From NCBI GenBank assembly GCA_012295275.1, contig CM022678.1:10319966-10383965 (forward strand): a DNA stretch of 64,000 nucleotides, given 5' to 3'. The notes beneath the pieces were generated by a model. That model saw nothing but the letters and a program-made list of their open reading frames with translations, was not told where the DNA came from and searched no databases. Positions 16,766 to 28,290 of the stretch are shown here, one piece after another. Both the position numbers and the translations under genes were made by a program. Origin of the DNA: Chrysomallon squamiferum (taxonomy: Eukaryota > Mollusca > Gastropoda > Neomphalida > Peltospiridae). Every line of letters begins with the position of its first letter. Position 1 is the stretch's first letter.

Positions 16766-17760
16766 CAGCACACATTAAAAAAAGGTGTTGATGTAAATAT
16801 TAAAAACAGTAAGAGTGAAACTTCTCTTCCTACAGGTGTTATTATAAAGAGAATAAAATAGCTTTTTGTTTACTGATATATGGAGCTGATTCTAATTTAA
16901 TGGACAATGATAACAATTCTGTTTTACACCGAGCAGTTAACCATGGATATGTAGAAACTGTGTTCGAAAAGGTGTTGATATAAATAATAAAAAGTCAAAC
17001 TGAAACTCCTCTTTTTACTTTTTTCTTAATTATGACGAAGATGAACTTGATCCATATCTGAATGATGACAAATGTAAAGTATCTTTTTTATTTAGCTGAT
17101 ACTAATTTAACAGAACAACAACAATTCTATTTTACACATAGCAGCTAATCATGGAAATAAGGAAATTGTGACAGCAGTGATTGAAAAAGGTGTTGATGTA
17201 AATATGAAACTCCTCTTTTTAAAGCTGTTAAGTATAAACAGAACAAAGTGTTTTTTGTTAGTATTTACTAGAACACAGAGCTGATTCTAATTTAACAGAG
17301 TGATAACAGTTCTCTTTTACACTCAGCAGCTGAATGTGGAAATGTAGAAATTGTGACAGCAGTGATTCAAAAAGGTTTTGATGTAAATACTAATAACAGT
17401 TGAGGTGAAACTCCTCTTTTTACAGCTCTTAATTATGATGAAGATGAATTTGATCTATCTCTGAATGATGAAAAATGTAAAGTAGCTTTGTATTTGCTGG
17501 AACATGGAGCTGATCTTAATATAACTGACAAAGATAACAAGTCTTTTTCACACTTACCAGCTGAATGTGGAAATATAGAAATTTTGAAAGTGCTGATTGA
17601 AAAGGTATTGATGTAAATATTAAAAGCAGTAGAGGTAAATTCTGTTTCATAGCTAGCAACATTGAAATATGGAAATTTTGAGAAACTGATTAGAAATGGT
17701 GTTGATGTAAATGTTATTATAGATAAATTTTGCAATTATCAATGATGGAATGAAAGATAT
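16766..17760 (+). pseudogene. Decayed ankyrin-repeat gene
   Basis: Several tandem units of about 33 codons can be read in pieces across different plus frames. Phrases include KGVDVNIKN, YGADSNLMDNDNNSVLHRAV, GYVETV, EHGADLNITDKDN and AECGNIEILKVLIEK. These match the GADxNxxDxxGxTxLHxAxxxGxxEIVxLLI consensus of ankyrin repeats, which mediate protein-protein contacts. Units are joined by frameshifts and in-frame stops (for example after VLI-EK-VLM and after GVD), and no start codon or flanking domain is seen. It is clearly dead. The right end is a (TTTA)n tract near 17797-17830. Confidence 0.75.
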
Positions 17761-17798
17761 ATTTGTAAAAACGCCGTATCCCAAATGCAGGTAACCTG

Positions 17799-17829
<31 letters not shown>

Positions 17830-17991
17830 TTGCTGTTATTGTTGCCCTTGCTGTTTAAAATTTCAGAATCAGCCAAATTTTTAAATTTTTGGTTGACTGA
17901 CAGTAACTCAGTATCAGACCGCCCAGTCCCTGTATGGACAAGGTCCAGAATGTGTCCGTTCAGCGGAACAGGGAACGGGGAGCAAGACTGG

Positions 17992-18065
<74 letters not shown>

Positions 18066-20139
18066 GTGCGCGCAGGCAAATGTTACGGAGATAGATTAGC
18101 TTTATGGTTAACGTAAACACTAGGAAGGTCTGCTGATCTAAGGGAGGCAACTCTTTTCAACTTCTACCTTTTTAGTAGATTATAATTACAGAAAAACCTT
18201 TCTCTAAATCATTTCGTCCTAATCACTTTAAACCACAGTTACGCCACCTGTAACATAATACATTTTTTGTGTGTTTGTTTAGCGAAGATAATTTTCTTTC
18301 GCAGGTTATTTACATCAGTTTTACTGTCTTTGTTGCAATCTTAAGGAAATTTTAAGGCACTGCGTCCACTTTATATCAAAAGCCGTTGTATTCCAGGGCG
18401 TTTCGAAGATAAGATTTATTATTATAATTTATTAATAATAATCTTCGTCTGTGATAATAAACATTTTGGTTAGCATACTTTCTTTTTCTCTGTCGTCACT
18501 CTTTTTTTTTACATTTTATCTTCTGAAGGACTACAGCGTGAAAAAGACTAAAATGGAAGACAAGAAATTACTGCTTATTATTTTAACCTGCTGGATGATG
18601 CTTTTTAGTCATCAGAATCAAGCACTCTGATTACAGTCCACGGTTAGTGTTAACGCGGTATTAGGGTTGTGTTTATATATATATACAAAATGCTGCCTCT
18701 AAATATTTTGCACCGATATTTATTTTATGTCTGATCAGGCTCTTGTAGACACAACTGGATGTTGTTTGGACTAGAGGCTGGTCAGGTAGGTGAAAACTGA
18801 AATATTTCTGCAATATTTATTTAAAATTAGCTCTGTGTTGAAACGATATATAGCGATATATGAAATGGAATGTTTATTTATCATGGTCATCTAAATTGTC
18901 AAGATGTTTGTAATATGATTAAACATATTAATTATCTGATATACCACACAGCTTTACAATAACAGAAAATCACACCGCATTTCGACATCTTGAGATACAT
19001 ACAATAGTATTCAGTACCAATGTCTGGCTCTCGTCAATGTCTGTGTAAACTGGCATAATACCGAGCATGCGCAGATGGACATAATGATACGCATGCCCAG
19101 ACAGGAATTGTGGTATTTTCCTACAGCATGATTAAAATGCCCGTAAAAAAACACATGATCCCGTTTCATTAAAAATTAACAGCGGCAGTAAATTATATTT
19201 AAATTTAACAATCTAACAATAACAATAAAAGAAAAAAAATAATAATAGTAAGACTTACTTTATAAAAGTATCTCTTGCACTGAGTGTTATATTTAAAAAG
19301 TTAACTCTTATTATAATAAAATATTTAATTAACAAAGTCAACTGTTACCATGACAGAATATTCAAATTAGAAAGCTAACTAACAAAAATAATATAAAAAT
19401 ACTTAATTTAAATAGTTAACTATTACCATAACATAATGTTTAATTTAAAGGGTTTAGCATTGCCATGGTATGTTCCCAAAACTGGCAGTCTCCAGATTAG
19501 GTAAGCGGTGAGGTGTTCTAATCCGCTTCCAGAAACGGGGAAACTGGCGTGAGCAATTAAAGCCAATTTAGACGCACGGGGATAACGAGATGTGAGAAGA
19601 ACAGAGATGAGCCGGAATAGAGATTGCAAGAAAATTAATGTTTGGAGACATGAAATTAATGTTTGGAGACATGAAATTAATGTTGTATCTCAGTAAAAAT
19701 TTTAGACAGGAAATGCTACCAATTTAGACGTGTGGGGTTAACGAGAACAGTTAAGAGATATATGAAGAGTAGAGGTTGCAAGGAAATTAATGTTATAACG
19801 TAAGGTTTGCAGACAGGAAATAATGCCTATATAAATACTATACAGTCATGATGTGTGTTATGTTTGATCGTAATTAATTGCCATTGTTATTGCTTTGATC
19901 ACCGATCAATAGTCAACCGTCAATGGTACGATTAATAGTCAGTGGTACCGGGAACATCAGCTAAGGTGTGTCAAATTAAGATGTGTTAAGATCTCACTGC
20001 CAGAATCGAGAATAAACCACGGTGAGTATCACGGTCATGTTTTGCCAAAACAGGAGAACAGCATGGGCGTGATATATATATGTATCACCCATAGGTATTT
20101 AAATTTTAGAGTTCAGATAGTTTCAATTAAAATTTAAAT
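17761..20139. other. Intergenic, no recognised gene
   Basis: Contains a (GA)n tract at 17998-18060. At 19635-19685 a 23-bp unit with ATTAATGTTTGGAGACATGA is tandemly repeated. A related longer unit recurs at 19730-19815. Several short frames are open but without domains. The GC content is higher around 19470-19620, which may be old mobile-element sequence. Confidence 0.5.
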
Positions 20140-20525
20140 ATTGTTTTGTTTGTTGAAGTGATAATAACTTACATGAAGAGGTATAAATGCTGATGTTTTA
20201 TGTCAAAGAACGTAACTGAATCAATTTGACGTTTTCCTCTATGTCTTTTATTTTTATTTACTTCTAATCTTCATAATGTAAACTATTCACAGATTCTTCA
20301 CAAGATATGAAGATAATCTACAGTGGAGTAGCAGCAGGTTTCCTTGTTGTTGTTTTGATAAGAAAACGGAGAGGTAAGGAAATCAACAGTCACATGTCTT
20401 AATAAAATAATAACAACATACTTGGTAACTTTGTAGAAAGGTTTCCAGTCTTATTTCCATTTACTCGTAGTACGTTTCATAATCAATTACTGTATTTTAC
20501 ATTCTCTATGATAAAATTCGTTTAT
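20140..20525 (+). pseudogene. Orphan receptor transmembrane exon with a 10-residue deletion
   Basis: Plus-strand copy of the receptor transmembrane region. The exon 20293-20373 keeps the AG acceptor, GT donor and exon phase. It encodes SSQDMKIIYSGVAAGFLVVV then LIRKRRG. It is 81 nt against 111 nt in genes A and C: thirty bases of the membrane-spanning core are missing, leaving only about 13 hydrophobic residues. The flanking introns match those around the transmembrane exons of A and C in reverse. No ectodomain exon lies upstream. Confidence 0.7.
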
Positions 20526-21059
20526 AACACCCTATATTCCTTGCATTATTCACCCACAAATGTTATTATTAACAATATACTACAATACATTATTTATTTA
20601 TTTGAAGTAAGTATGCAATTGTTGTTGTTTTTTTCTTCTTTTTTCTTTTTTAGATTTTCGTGATGTGAAACCTCAATGTTGCATCTATAATTTTATTCTA
20701 ATTCTACAGTAATTCTGTTATAATTTTGTTTTAAGCTTTGATGGCTGAAAAGACTCAATTTTATTTTATTAATACATAAAGAGATAGATAAATGTAATGC
20801 ATATGTAATTACGGAAACTTGAATTCACAAAGGTTATGGTTTAGGAGGAGGGTAATAGTTTAAATTGTCTCGGGCACTGCAAGCCCACGCTATGTCTTGT
20901 AGATTATGAAAGATATATATATATAAAAAACGATAAAAAAATCCCTATCTCATATACGTACATAATCGTCTAGCTTTTAATAATATATTAAAGAGGAAGC
21001 TAATAAAGTATTAAGAATTACATGTACATGATTCTAGTGCTAGTATTTAATAGCATCCA

Positions 21060-21815
21060 GATCAGTGACCATTCTAGAGTAATGCCAGGACTATCATTAC
21101 TAAGAATACCACTGATATCACTCGAATTACTGTCACTAATACCAGCTCAGTGATGTCTAGTAATACCACCATTATCGCTTGTATTACTTCACTAATGCCA
21201 GCTCTGTCATGTCAAATAACAAACCCGATATCGCTGCAGTTACAATCGCTAAAACCAGCTCAATCGTTTCTAGCAATGCCACCAATACCGCTTTATTACC
21301 TTCACTAATACCAGCACCATCATGTCAAATAATACCAGCAGCACCCCTGCTATTACTATCACTAACAACACCACTGTCATGTTTAATAATACAACTAGAA
21401 CCGCCGCTATAACCGTCACTAATACCAGCACTATCAAGTCTGACTGAACCATCAGTACCGATGCCATTACGATTACTAATGCCAGGACTATCATTACTAA
21501 GAGGTACCACCGATATTGCTGAAATTAGCGTCACTAATACTAGTACAATCGTATCTTATTAACTTCAATAATGCGGGCACTATGAAGTCTAATAGTACCA
21601 TCAGTACCGCTGAAATTATCATCACTAACACTAGCACTATCATGTACACCGATGCCGCTGCAATTACAATGGTTAATACCAGCTCAGTTGTGTCTAGTAA
21701 TGTCACCGGTACCGAGTTTACTACCTTCACTAATGACCCCACTGTCACGCATAATAACAACACCGATATCGCTGTAGTTGCAATCACAAATACCAGCACA
21801 TTCGTTTCAAACACA
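21060..21815. repeat. Degenerate repeat of about 57-60 bp, only in the left arm
   Basis: Units resemble ACTGTCACTAATACCAGCTC followed by a GTCATGTCTAGTAATACCACC stretch, with heavy variation. The plus frame gives Asn/Thr/Ser-rich repeats such as NTTDIAVVAITNTSTFVS, open over about 100 codons at 21516-21827. The minus frame gives hydrophobic repeats. No start, signal or partner domain argues for a real protein. The right arm lacks the array. Confidence 0.7.
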
Positions 21816-21836
21816 AATACGAAGTAGCTGACTGAA

Positions 21837-22013
21837 TTATTTTAGGTGAAACATTCTGCACACTGTTTCAATAATATCTCTCAGACGAAAACCGCAGTAG
21901 CCATTTGGATCTGGATGTTGTCCTTCGAGACAAGTTTTTGTCGAACTGTTTGATTCTGGTACCAGACAAAACATGACAGTTAGCACCGTCAGTATATTTA
22001 GTACAACATTCAT
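21837..22013 (-). CDS. Insulin-related peptide exon: signal peptide and B chain, A chain not found
   Basis: This frame of 58 codons encodes a hydrophobic signal peptide (MNVVLNILTVLTVMFCLVPE) and then an insulin B-chain-like segment. The segment has cysteines at residues 28, 40 and 52, with CG at 40-41. The 11 residues between C40 and C52 equal the B-chain C7-C19 spacing. The additional C28 lies 11 residues before C40, as in molluscan insulin-related peptides, where it forms an extra disulfide. HP at 33-34 and G at 38 also fit that group. The frame ends at a TAA six residues after C52 without a GT donor. No A chain (CC...C...C) was found downstream, so this is either a first exon whose splice site has decayed or a pseudogene. 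Confidence 0.65.
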   Translation of the reverse strand: MNVVLNILTVLTVMFCLVPESNSSTKTCLEGQHPDPNGYCGFRLRDIIETVCRMFHLK

Positions 22014-22200
22014 TGTTGAATGTTTTTTCCACGACCAAACGATCGATAGAATTCTAAATTATGAAAATAATACAGTTTAGAAAACACCCCATGTCAGAGC
22101 TAGATTACGAAAGGTATATTTATGAGAAATCTTCCTATCTCGAACACGTTCGTTATTATGTTGCTGAATAAATGAAAACTAACGGGTAATAATAATTTAG

Positions 22201-22409
22201 TCAATCTTATTTTGTAAATCTTAAAGTCGTTAATTAAACGTAACAGTTTATCGAACAAAAAAGATAAAAGCCTTTTAACTCAGAATACTTATTTTATATG
22301 AAAAGTGAGCATGCGGTGGACTGTGCTGAACACAAATATACTTACAGATATTTGCGCAAGACTGGACAAAATACAATGTTTTGTTAATTTAGAACTTGTT
22401 TTATATCTA

Positions 22410-22474
<65 letters not shown>

Positions 22475-23239
22475 GTATGTTTGTACGAGTGTGTGTGTGT
22501 GTGTATGTATGTATATATATATATATCAATATATGTATGTATATGTATGTATATATGTGTGTGTGTGAGTGTGTGTGTGGCCAAATATTAAATCAGTTTC
22601 TCAAATGAAAAATACTAAAGTGTATATTAACTGAAATGCCAACGAAATCTTTTCTATTGTCACTGATAATAATAATAATAATAATAATAACAACAACAAT
22701 AATAATATAGTAATAGTAGTAGAAGTAGTAGTAGTAGTAGTAGCAGAAGTAGTAATTATAGTAGCAGTTGTAATAATAATAATAACAATAATAAGAATAA
22801 GAATAAGAATCATTTAGACTGTTAAATTATTAGCTAAAAAAATTAAACTTCAAAACAGATATCTTTACATAACCGTGTACTTTTGTCTGTGTGTTTAATT
22901 CTCGTAAGTAAATTTTGAAACAAAACGTTTCCCTCTCTGTTTTGCAACTGTTACGAGCAATGTATTAATTCGCGATGTAATGAAAGTTGCAGAAACATTC
23001 AGGGAAAATATTATGCGTGTTTGATTTCATGGATCTAGTGATAAATGTCTCCAGTGCTTTTGATAGATGTCATTTCTGTTTATTGTCGCATTAAAACTAA
23101 CAAAAATTTTAATTTATGCAAAATTAAAAAAAATTAAAAAACAGATTCAGAAAAGCTGTCGCGCTTCATTTCATTGATCCAGCGACAAATGCCTGTAGTT
23201 CTTGTAAAGATAAGTTCATTAACAGTTAAGTCACATTAA
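22201..23239. other. Spacer of the inverted duplication, microsatellites
   Basis: Contains (TA)n/(TG)n at 22405-22580 and AAT/AGT triplets at 22668-22810. Two diverged copies of a segment of about 140 bp occur around 23000 and 23150. No gene is seen. Confidence 0.6.
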
Positions 23240-23299
23240 CCTCCCTCCAGAGTGGTGCTCAAGGACACGAGGAGGAAGCAAACGAACGGAATGTAAAAG

Positions 23300-23610
23300 T
23301 ATGCAAAGTTTGCTCTGGTTCCGTTATTAAACGTTGTAAATCTTTAACAGTAACTTTGTAAAATGTTACATGGTGTCAGAAGTGAACGAAGTAAGTGTTT
23401 AACCCACTGAAATAATATCGGGTCACGTCCCTGCTCCAAAACCGCTATCCCTAGAGGGGAAACGTTTCAGAAAATTGGCGCTGTTGGCTGCAGCAATATA
23501 AACTGTACAAGTGCGCGTCGGAAAAGGATAAGAAAAAACGAAAAGTTACAAGGCGCGCAAGGCTGGATTTCCCATACAGGCTTTCAAGGCTAAAGCCTAG
23601 GGCGGCAGGA
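23300..23610 (+). mobile_element. Ty3/gypsy-type LTR retrotransposon fragment
   Basis: A probable LTR end ...TGTTACA at 23370 is followed directly by TGGTGTCAGAAGTGAACG (23371-23388), the kind of primer-binding region common in metazoan gypsy elements. About 65 bases later one frame reads GNVSENWRCWLQQYKLYKCA then SEKDKKK (from 23455), which matches the start of gypsy Gag proteins. The frame then runs into unrelated sequence. No protease, reverse transcriptase or second LTR is present. Confidence 0.6.
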
Positions 23611-24411
23611 TGATAGGGGCGACAGTTTATGAAAACTGTTACTGGCCAGTGTTGCCAACTGTGCGCCTTTCGCACACAACTGGGCGCTTTTTTGGGACAT
23701 TGTGCGCTAAATTATCGAGTAGTGCGCTTTGGTAAAATGTGGGCTGTTTTGACCTAATTCAGTTAAATTATTATGACTAAGAATAAATATCTATTGGACC
23801 GAAACTTTGTAAAAATACTGATATTTTTCAAGTGTGTGCTGTTTCACTAAGAATTTTTGCGCTTTTCCGTAAGTTACTATATCATGTATTTCATATTATA
23901 TAAAATAAACAAAGTGGGAAGGGTGAAGTGGGCTTGAAGAGGGGGCGGTTAAATTTCTATAGCCTTTGGGCGACAGGCAAAGTAAAACCGGCATTTCTGT
24001 CCCTTGCTGATGAGTCTGCAATTGAACTGTCGACCACTTTTGTGTTTGAGGAAAATGATACTTTTTTTCTGTATTCGATAAACTGTTAAGTTTTAATAAA
24101 CGAGTTTAAGATTTAAAAAATCCAATATTTGAAGCATTTGTTATTTAATTTTTGGCAGTTTTTTTCTTCTCGTTATGATTATCATCATCATTATTGTTCT
24201 TCTTCCTCCTGTTTGCTGATATTATTGTTATGGTTGTTGTTGTTATTATTATTATAGTGTTGTTGATATTACTAAACTTTTTTTTTTTGAGGGGAGGGGT
24301 TGCGGATTTTTGTATGCTGTTTATTATTATTATTATTTTTGGGGTTGTAATCGTTGTTGCTGCTGTTGTTTAGGCGCTCTCTCGGGAGTGGAAATAATAA
24401 TAATAAGATTG
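23611..24411. other. Spacer with possible mobile-element debris
   Basis: Around 23570-23720 the sequence is GC-richer (GCCTAGGGCGGCAGG and tGTGCGC-rich stretches), and its style resembles old transposon sequence. I cannot assign a family. From 24150 onward it is AT-rich triplet sequence. Confidence 0.35.
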
Positions 24412-24614
24412 CCTAAATTATTATTACCTGTTACTTTTTATTTATTCAGCAACTTAATAACGAACGTGTTCGAGATAGGAAGATTTTTCATAAATATACC
24501 TTTCGTATTCTGGCTGTGACATAGGGTGTTTTTTAAACTGTTTTATTTTCATAATTTACAATTCTATCGCCTGTTTGGTCGTGGAACAAACACTCAACAA
24601 TGATTACACACACA

Positions 24615-24691
<77 letters not shown>

Positions 24692-25640
24692 CTAGCTGTT
24701 ATACTTTGTCTTGTACCAGAATCAGACGCTTGGGAAAGGGTCTGTATCGAAGGACAACATCCAGCTCCAAACGGCTACTGTGGTTTTCGTATCAGAGATG
24801 TGATTGAAGCAATGCGCAAAATTCACCACCTAAAAGACCCTGTCGAAGCGTTCGAAGCACGCGTTTGTATGCATCAGTGAACAAGTAGTACAGAATTCAG
24901 TAGATAGCGTGCTCCTGGATTTACCTTTTTGATAAATAACTTCAATACATGGATTAGTATCGAGAAAACAACAACGGCGACAACATCAATAAAAAATAAA
25001 TAAATAAATAAATAAATAAATAAAAGATAAAAACATATTATATCTAGATAATAATTAAAGTGTTGCATTTAAAATATTTCAGTCAGCTACTTCGTATTTG
25101 TATTTGATTGTAAAATTGTATTTAATATTTTGTAGAACTGGTTCCTATTAAATACTAGCACTAGCATCATGTAATTTTTAATACTTTATTAGCTTCCTCT
25201 TTAATATATTATTAAAAGCTAGACGATTAACAATATGTACATATATGAAACGGGGGATTTTTGTAAATATATTTTTCATAATCTACAAGACATAGCGTGG
25301 GTTTTCAGCGCCCGAGACAATTTAAACTATTGCCTTCCTCCTAAACCATAACTTCTGTGAATTCTACTTTCCGTAATTACATATGCATTAAATTTATCTA
25401 TCTGCTTATGTATTAATTAAAAAAAATTGCGTGTTTTCAGGCATCAAAATTTAAAACAAAATTATAACAGAATTACTGTAGAATTAGAGTCATATTATAG
25501 ATACAACACTGAGGTTAGATGTCACGGCTAAGTTGCATTAGGAAAAGCTAAAAAAAAAAATGAATTTGCATACTTACGTCAAACAAATAAATAATATGTT
25601 GTATTATATTGTCAAGAATAACATTTGGGGGTGAATTATG
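24412..25640 (-). repeat. Right arm of the inverted duplication
   Basis: Reverse-complement partner of 20535-22200. Shared landmarks include the promoter side near 24413-24600, the insulin-like exon and the long AT-rich tail at 25140-25640. An extra (AATA)n-bearing piece follows the exon here in place of the repeat array. Confidence 0.8.
24600..24880 (+). pseudogene. Second insulin-like B-chain exon, degenerate
   Basis: Mirror copy of the insulin-like exon. The B-chain part reads RVCIEGQHPAPNGYCGFRIR, then DVIEAMRKIHHL. The cysteine equivalent to B-chain C19 is replaced by arginine. The equivalent start codon at 24600-24602 is followed within a few bases by a long (CA)n(CT)n(TA)n tract (24607-24690) that has expanded inside the signal-peptide coding region and puts that ATG out of frame. 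The reading frame continues 12 residues past the left copy and stops at 24878-24880. No A chain follows. The missing disulfide cysteine and the broken leader argue that it is not functional. Confidence 0.65.
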
Positions 25641-26376
25641 GAAGGAATTTACATTACTTCACAATTTTTTGTTATATTTAATAATTTTGCTTAACGCCAC
25701 TGTAATGAGACAGCTTTCTTTCTTTCTTCCTTTCTTTTCTTTCTTTCTTTTTTCTTTCTTTCTTTCTTTCTTTTCTTTTCTTTTTCTACAGTTTAAAAAA
25801 TATGTTTTATGGTTAGTAAATTTTGATAATAGTTTTATGAATAATCTTTATTTCTTAACCTAACAGTGTGTTTATAAACGTACATATTAATTTGCAAACA
25901 AAACAGGTTTAAAACATATCTGTATATCTCTGTATCTGACATCTCTTAGTAGCTAATAAAGTATTAGAATTTAAGAAATTTCAACATGACCTGGGTTAAT
26001 CTGCAGTCGCCGCAGGATGATTGATAAAGAAATAAAGTTTTAAGATTATTGCAAAGTTTTAGTTGAGTCATAAACGCTGACTAAAACCATTTAACTACAA
26101 CACATCATTCAACTAAAAAACAATCACTGTGACGTCACACTTCTGGAAATGCGAGCGAGAATCTCAAGAGGCATAGCTTTCGTCAAGGATAACACTCGCA
26201 CCTAAAGCTTTTAAGTAAAAAAGAGAAAGAAGAAGAAAGATATTTCTAGCTGAATACTGATAGTAAAATTTTGGGGTGTACCTTGCCATATTTATCTATC
26301 CATCCATCCATCCATCCATCCTTCCACCTATCTGTCTATCTATTTATCTATCTATCTGAAGACAGCGTGTGAGATG

Positions 26377-26408
<32 letters not shown>

Positions 26409-26410
26409 GA

Positions 26411-26458
<48 letters not shown>

Positions 26459-26499
26459 TAATCATCAATTAAATAACACTGCACCTTCCGACAAAGAGC
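25641..26499 (-). other. Reverse copy of the receptor 3' module
   Basis: 25900-26240 is the reverse complement of the 3' module found behind genes A, D and E, including the palindrome TGACGTCA at 26130-26137. No receptor tail exon precedes it directly. 26380-26455 holds (TA)n and (GA)n tracts. No gene is seen. Confidence 0.55.
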
Positions 26500-26844
26500 A
26501 AAACGAGAATTGAGTTTGATAAAACAGACAGTGAACACTGACTAGACTGGGATATAGGATTACAAAGAACGCTCATATGACAAACTGGGTGTTAAGCCGA
26601 CTCTCTATGCATCGGTCTAGTAGGTTTATGTACAAAAGAGCTCCACGTTTTACTATGCGCAAGTTCTGCTCTGTTTAGTACATCAAGCGGGTTGATGTCA
26701 GCGGCGAATCGTTTTCTTGTGTAGTGTTAAATAATCTGATACTGTCACGTGACAGTGACTGTATTCTGCATGGTACATACTTTTATATTTATTTAGCAAG
26801 CAGAGGTTCGAATCACCTCCTTGTGAGAACTGGACTGATTTAAA
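26500..26844 (+). promoter_or_regulatory. Upstream region of B1, shared with B'
   Basis: This sequence resembles 30268-30595 upstream of gene B', including GACTAGACTGGGATATAGGA and the GCAGAGGTTCG...CACTTCCTTGTGA-type block just before the ATG. It differs from the promoter shared by C, D and B2, so the family has at least two promoter types. A CACGTG E-box lies near 26746. Confidence 0.45.
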
Positions 26845-28003
<1,159 letters not shown>

Positions 28004-28185
28004 GACACACGCACGCAAACACACACACACAATTTCTTTACCTTATCTTCATAGATAAGCTATGAACAGAGAGATATCTGAAAAATCATGCATGCAGGTC
28101 TGAGTGATGTGACCACATAGTTAGAACGAAACAAGACAACAAAAATAAATTAAAAACAAAAACAGATTAAGATGATACTAAACTC

Positions 28186-28290
28186 CCTTCTATTGAGAGC
28201 TACTATTGTACAGCGTATCGTAAGTTTGCACGCATGCTCTATGTTTCATAAAGTCGAAGCGACCTAATAATTCTTTGCTTATTTTTCGTA
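28186..28290 (+). promoter_or_regulatory. Conserved receptor promoter block, B2 copy
   Basis: Contains TTCTATTGAGAGCTACTA, a CGTATCGTA stretch and CATAAAGTCGAAGCGACC. This matches the reverse complement of the blocks upstream of gene C (44882-44968) and gene D (56671-56753). It lies about 150 bp before the position of the lost start codon. Confidence 0.6.

Larger units (their letters stand above)
20535..22200 (+). repeat. Left arm of a large inverted duplication
   Basis: This arm matches the reverse complement of 24412-25640 through non-coding landmarks and an insulin-like exon. It is longer than the right arm because it holds an extra repeat array at about 21060-21815. Similarity by eye is moderate, so the duplication is not recent. 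Confidence 0.8.

Noticed and set aside
22305-22608. Tyr/Ile-rich membrane-like frames
   Set aside because: Produced by (TA)n and (TG)n tracts; the hydrophobicity is an artefact of the repeat.
20535-25640. Insulin A-chain exon
   Set aside because: Looked for a CC-x3-C-x8-C pattern downstream of each B-chain exon on the proper strand. The only double-Cys frame (23451-23675, minus) lies in unrelated spacer sequence and lacks the pattern.
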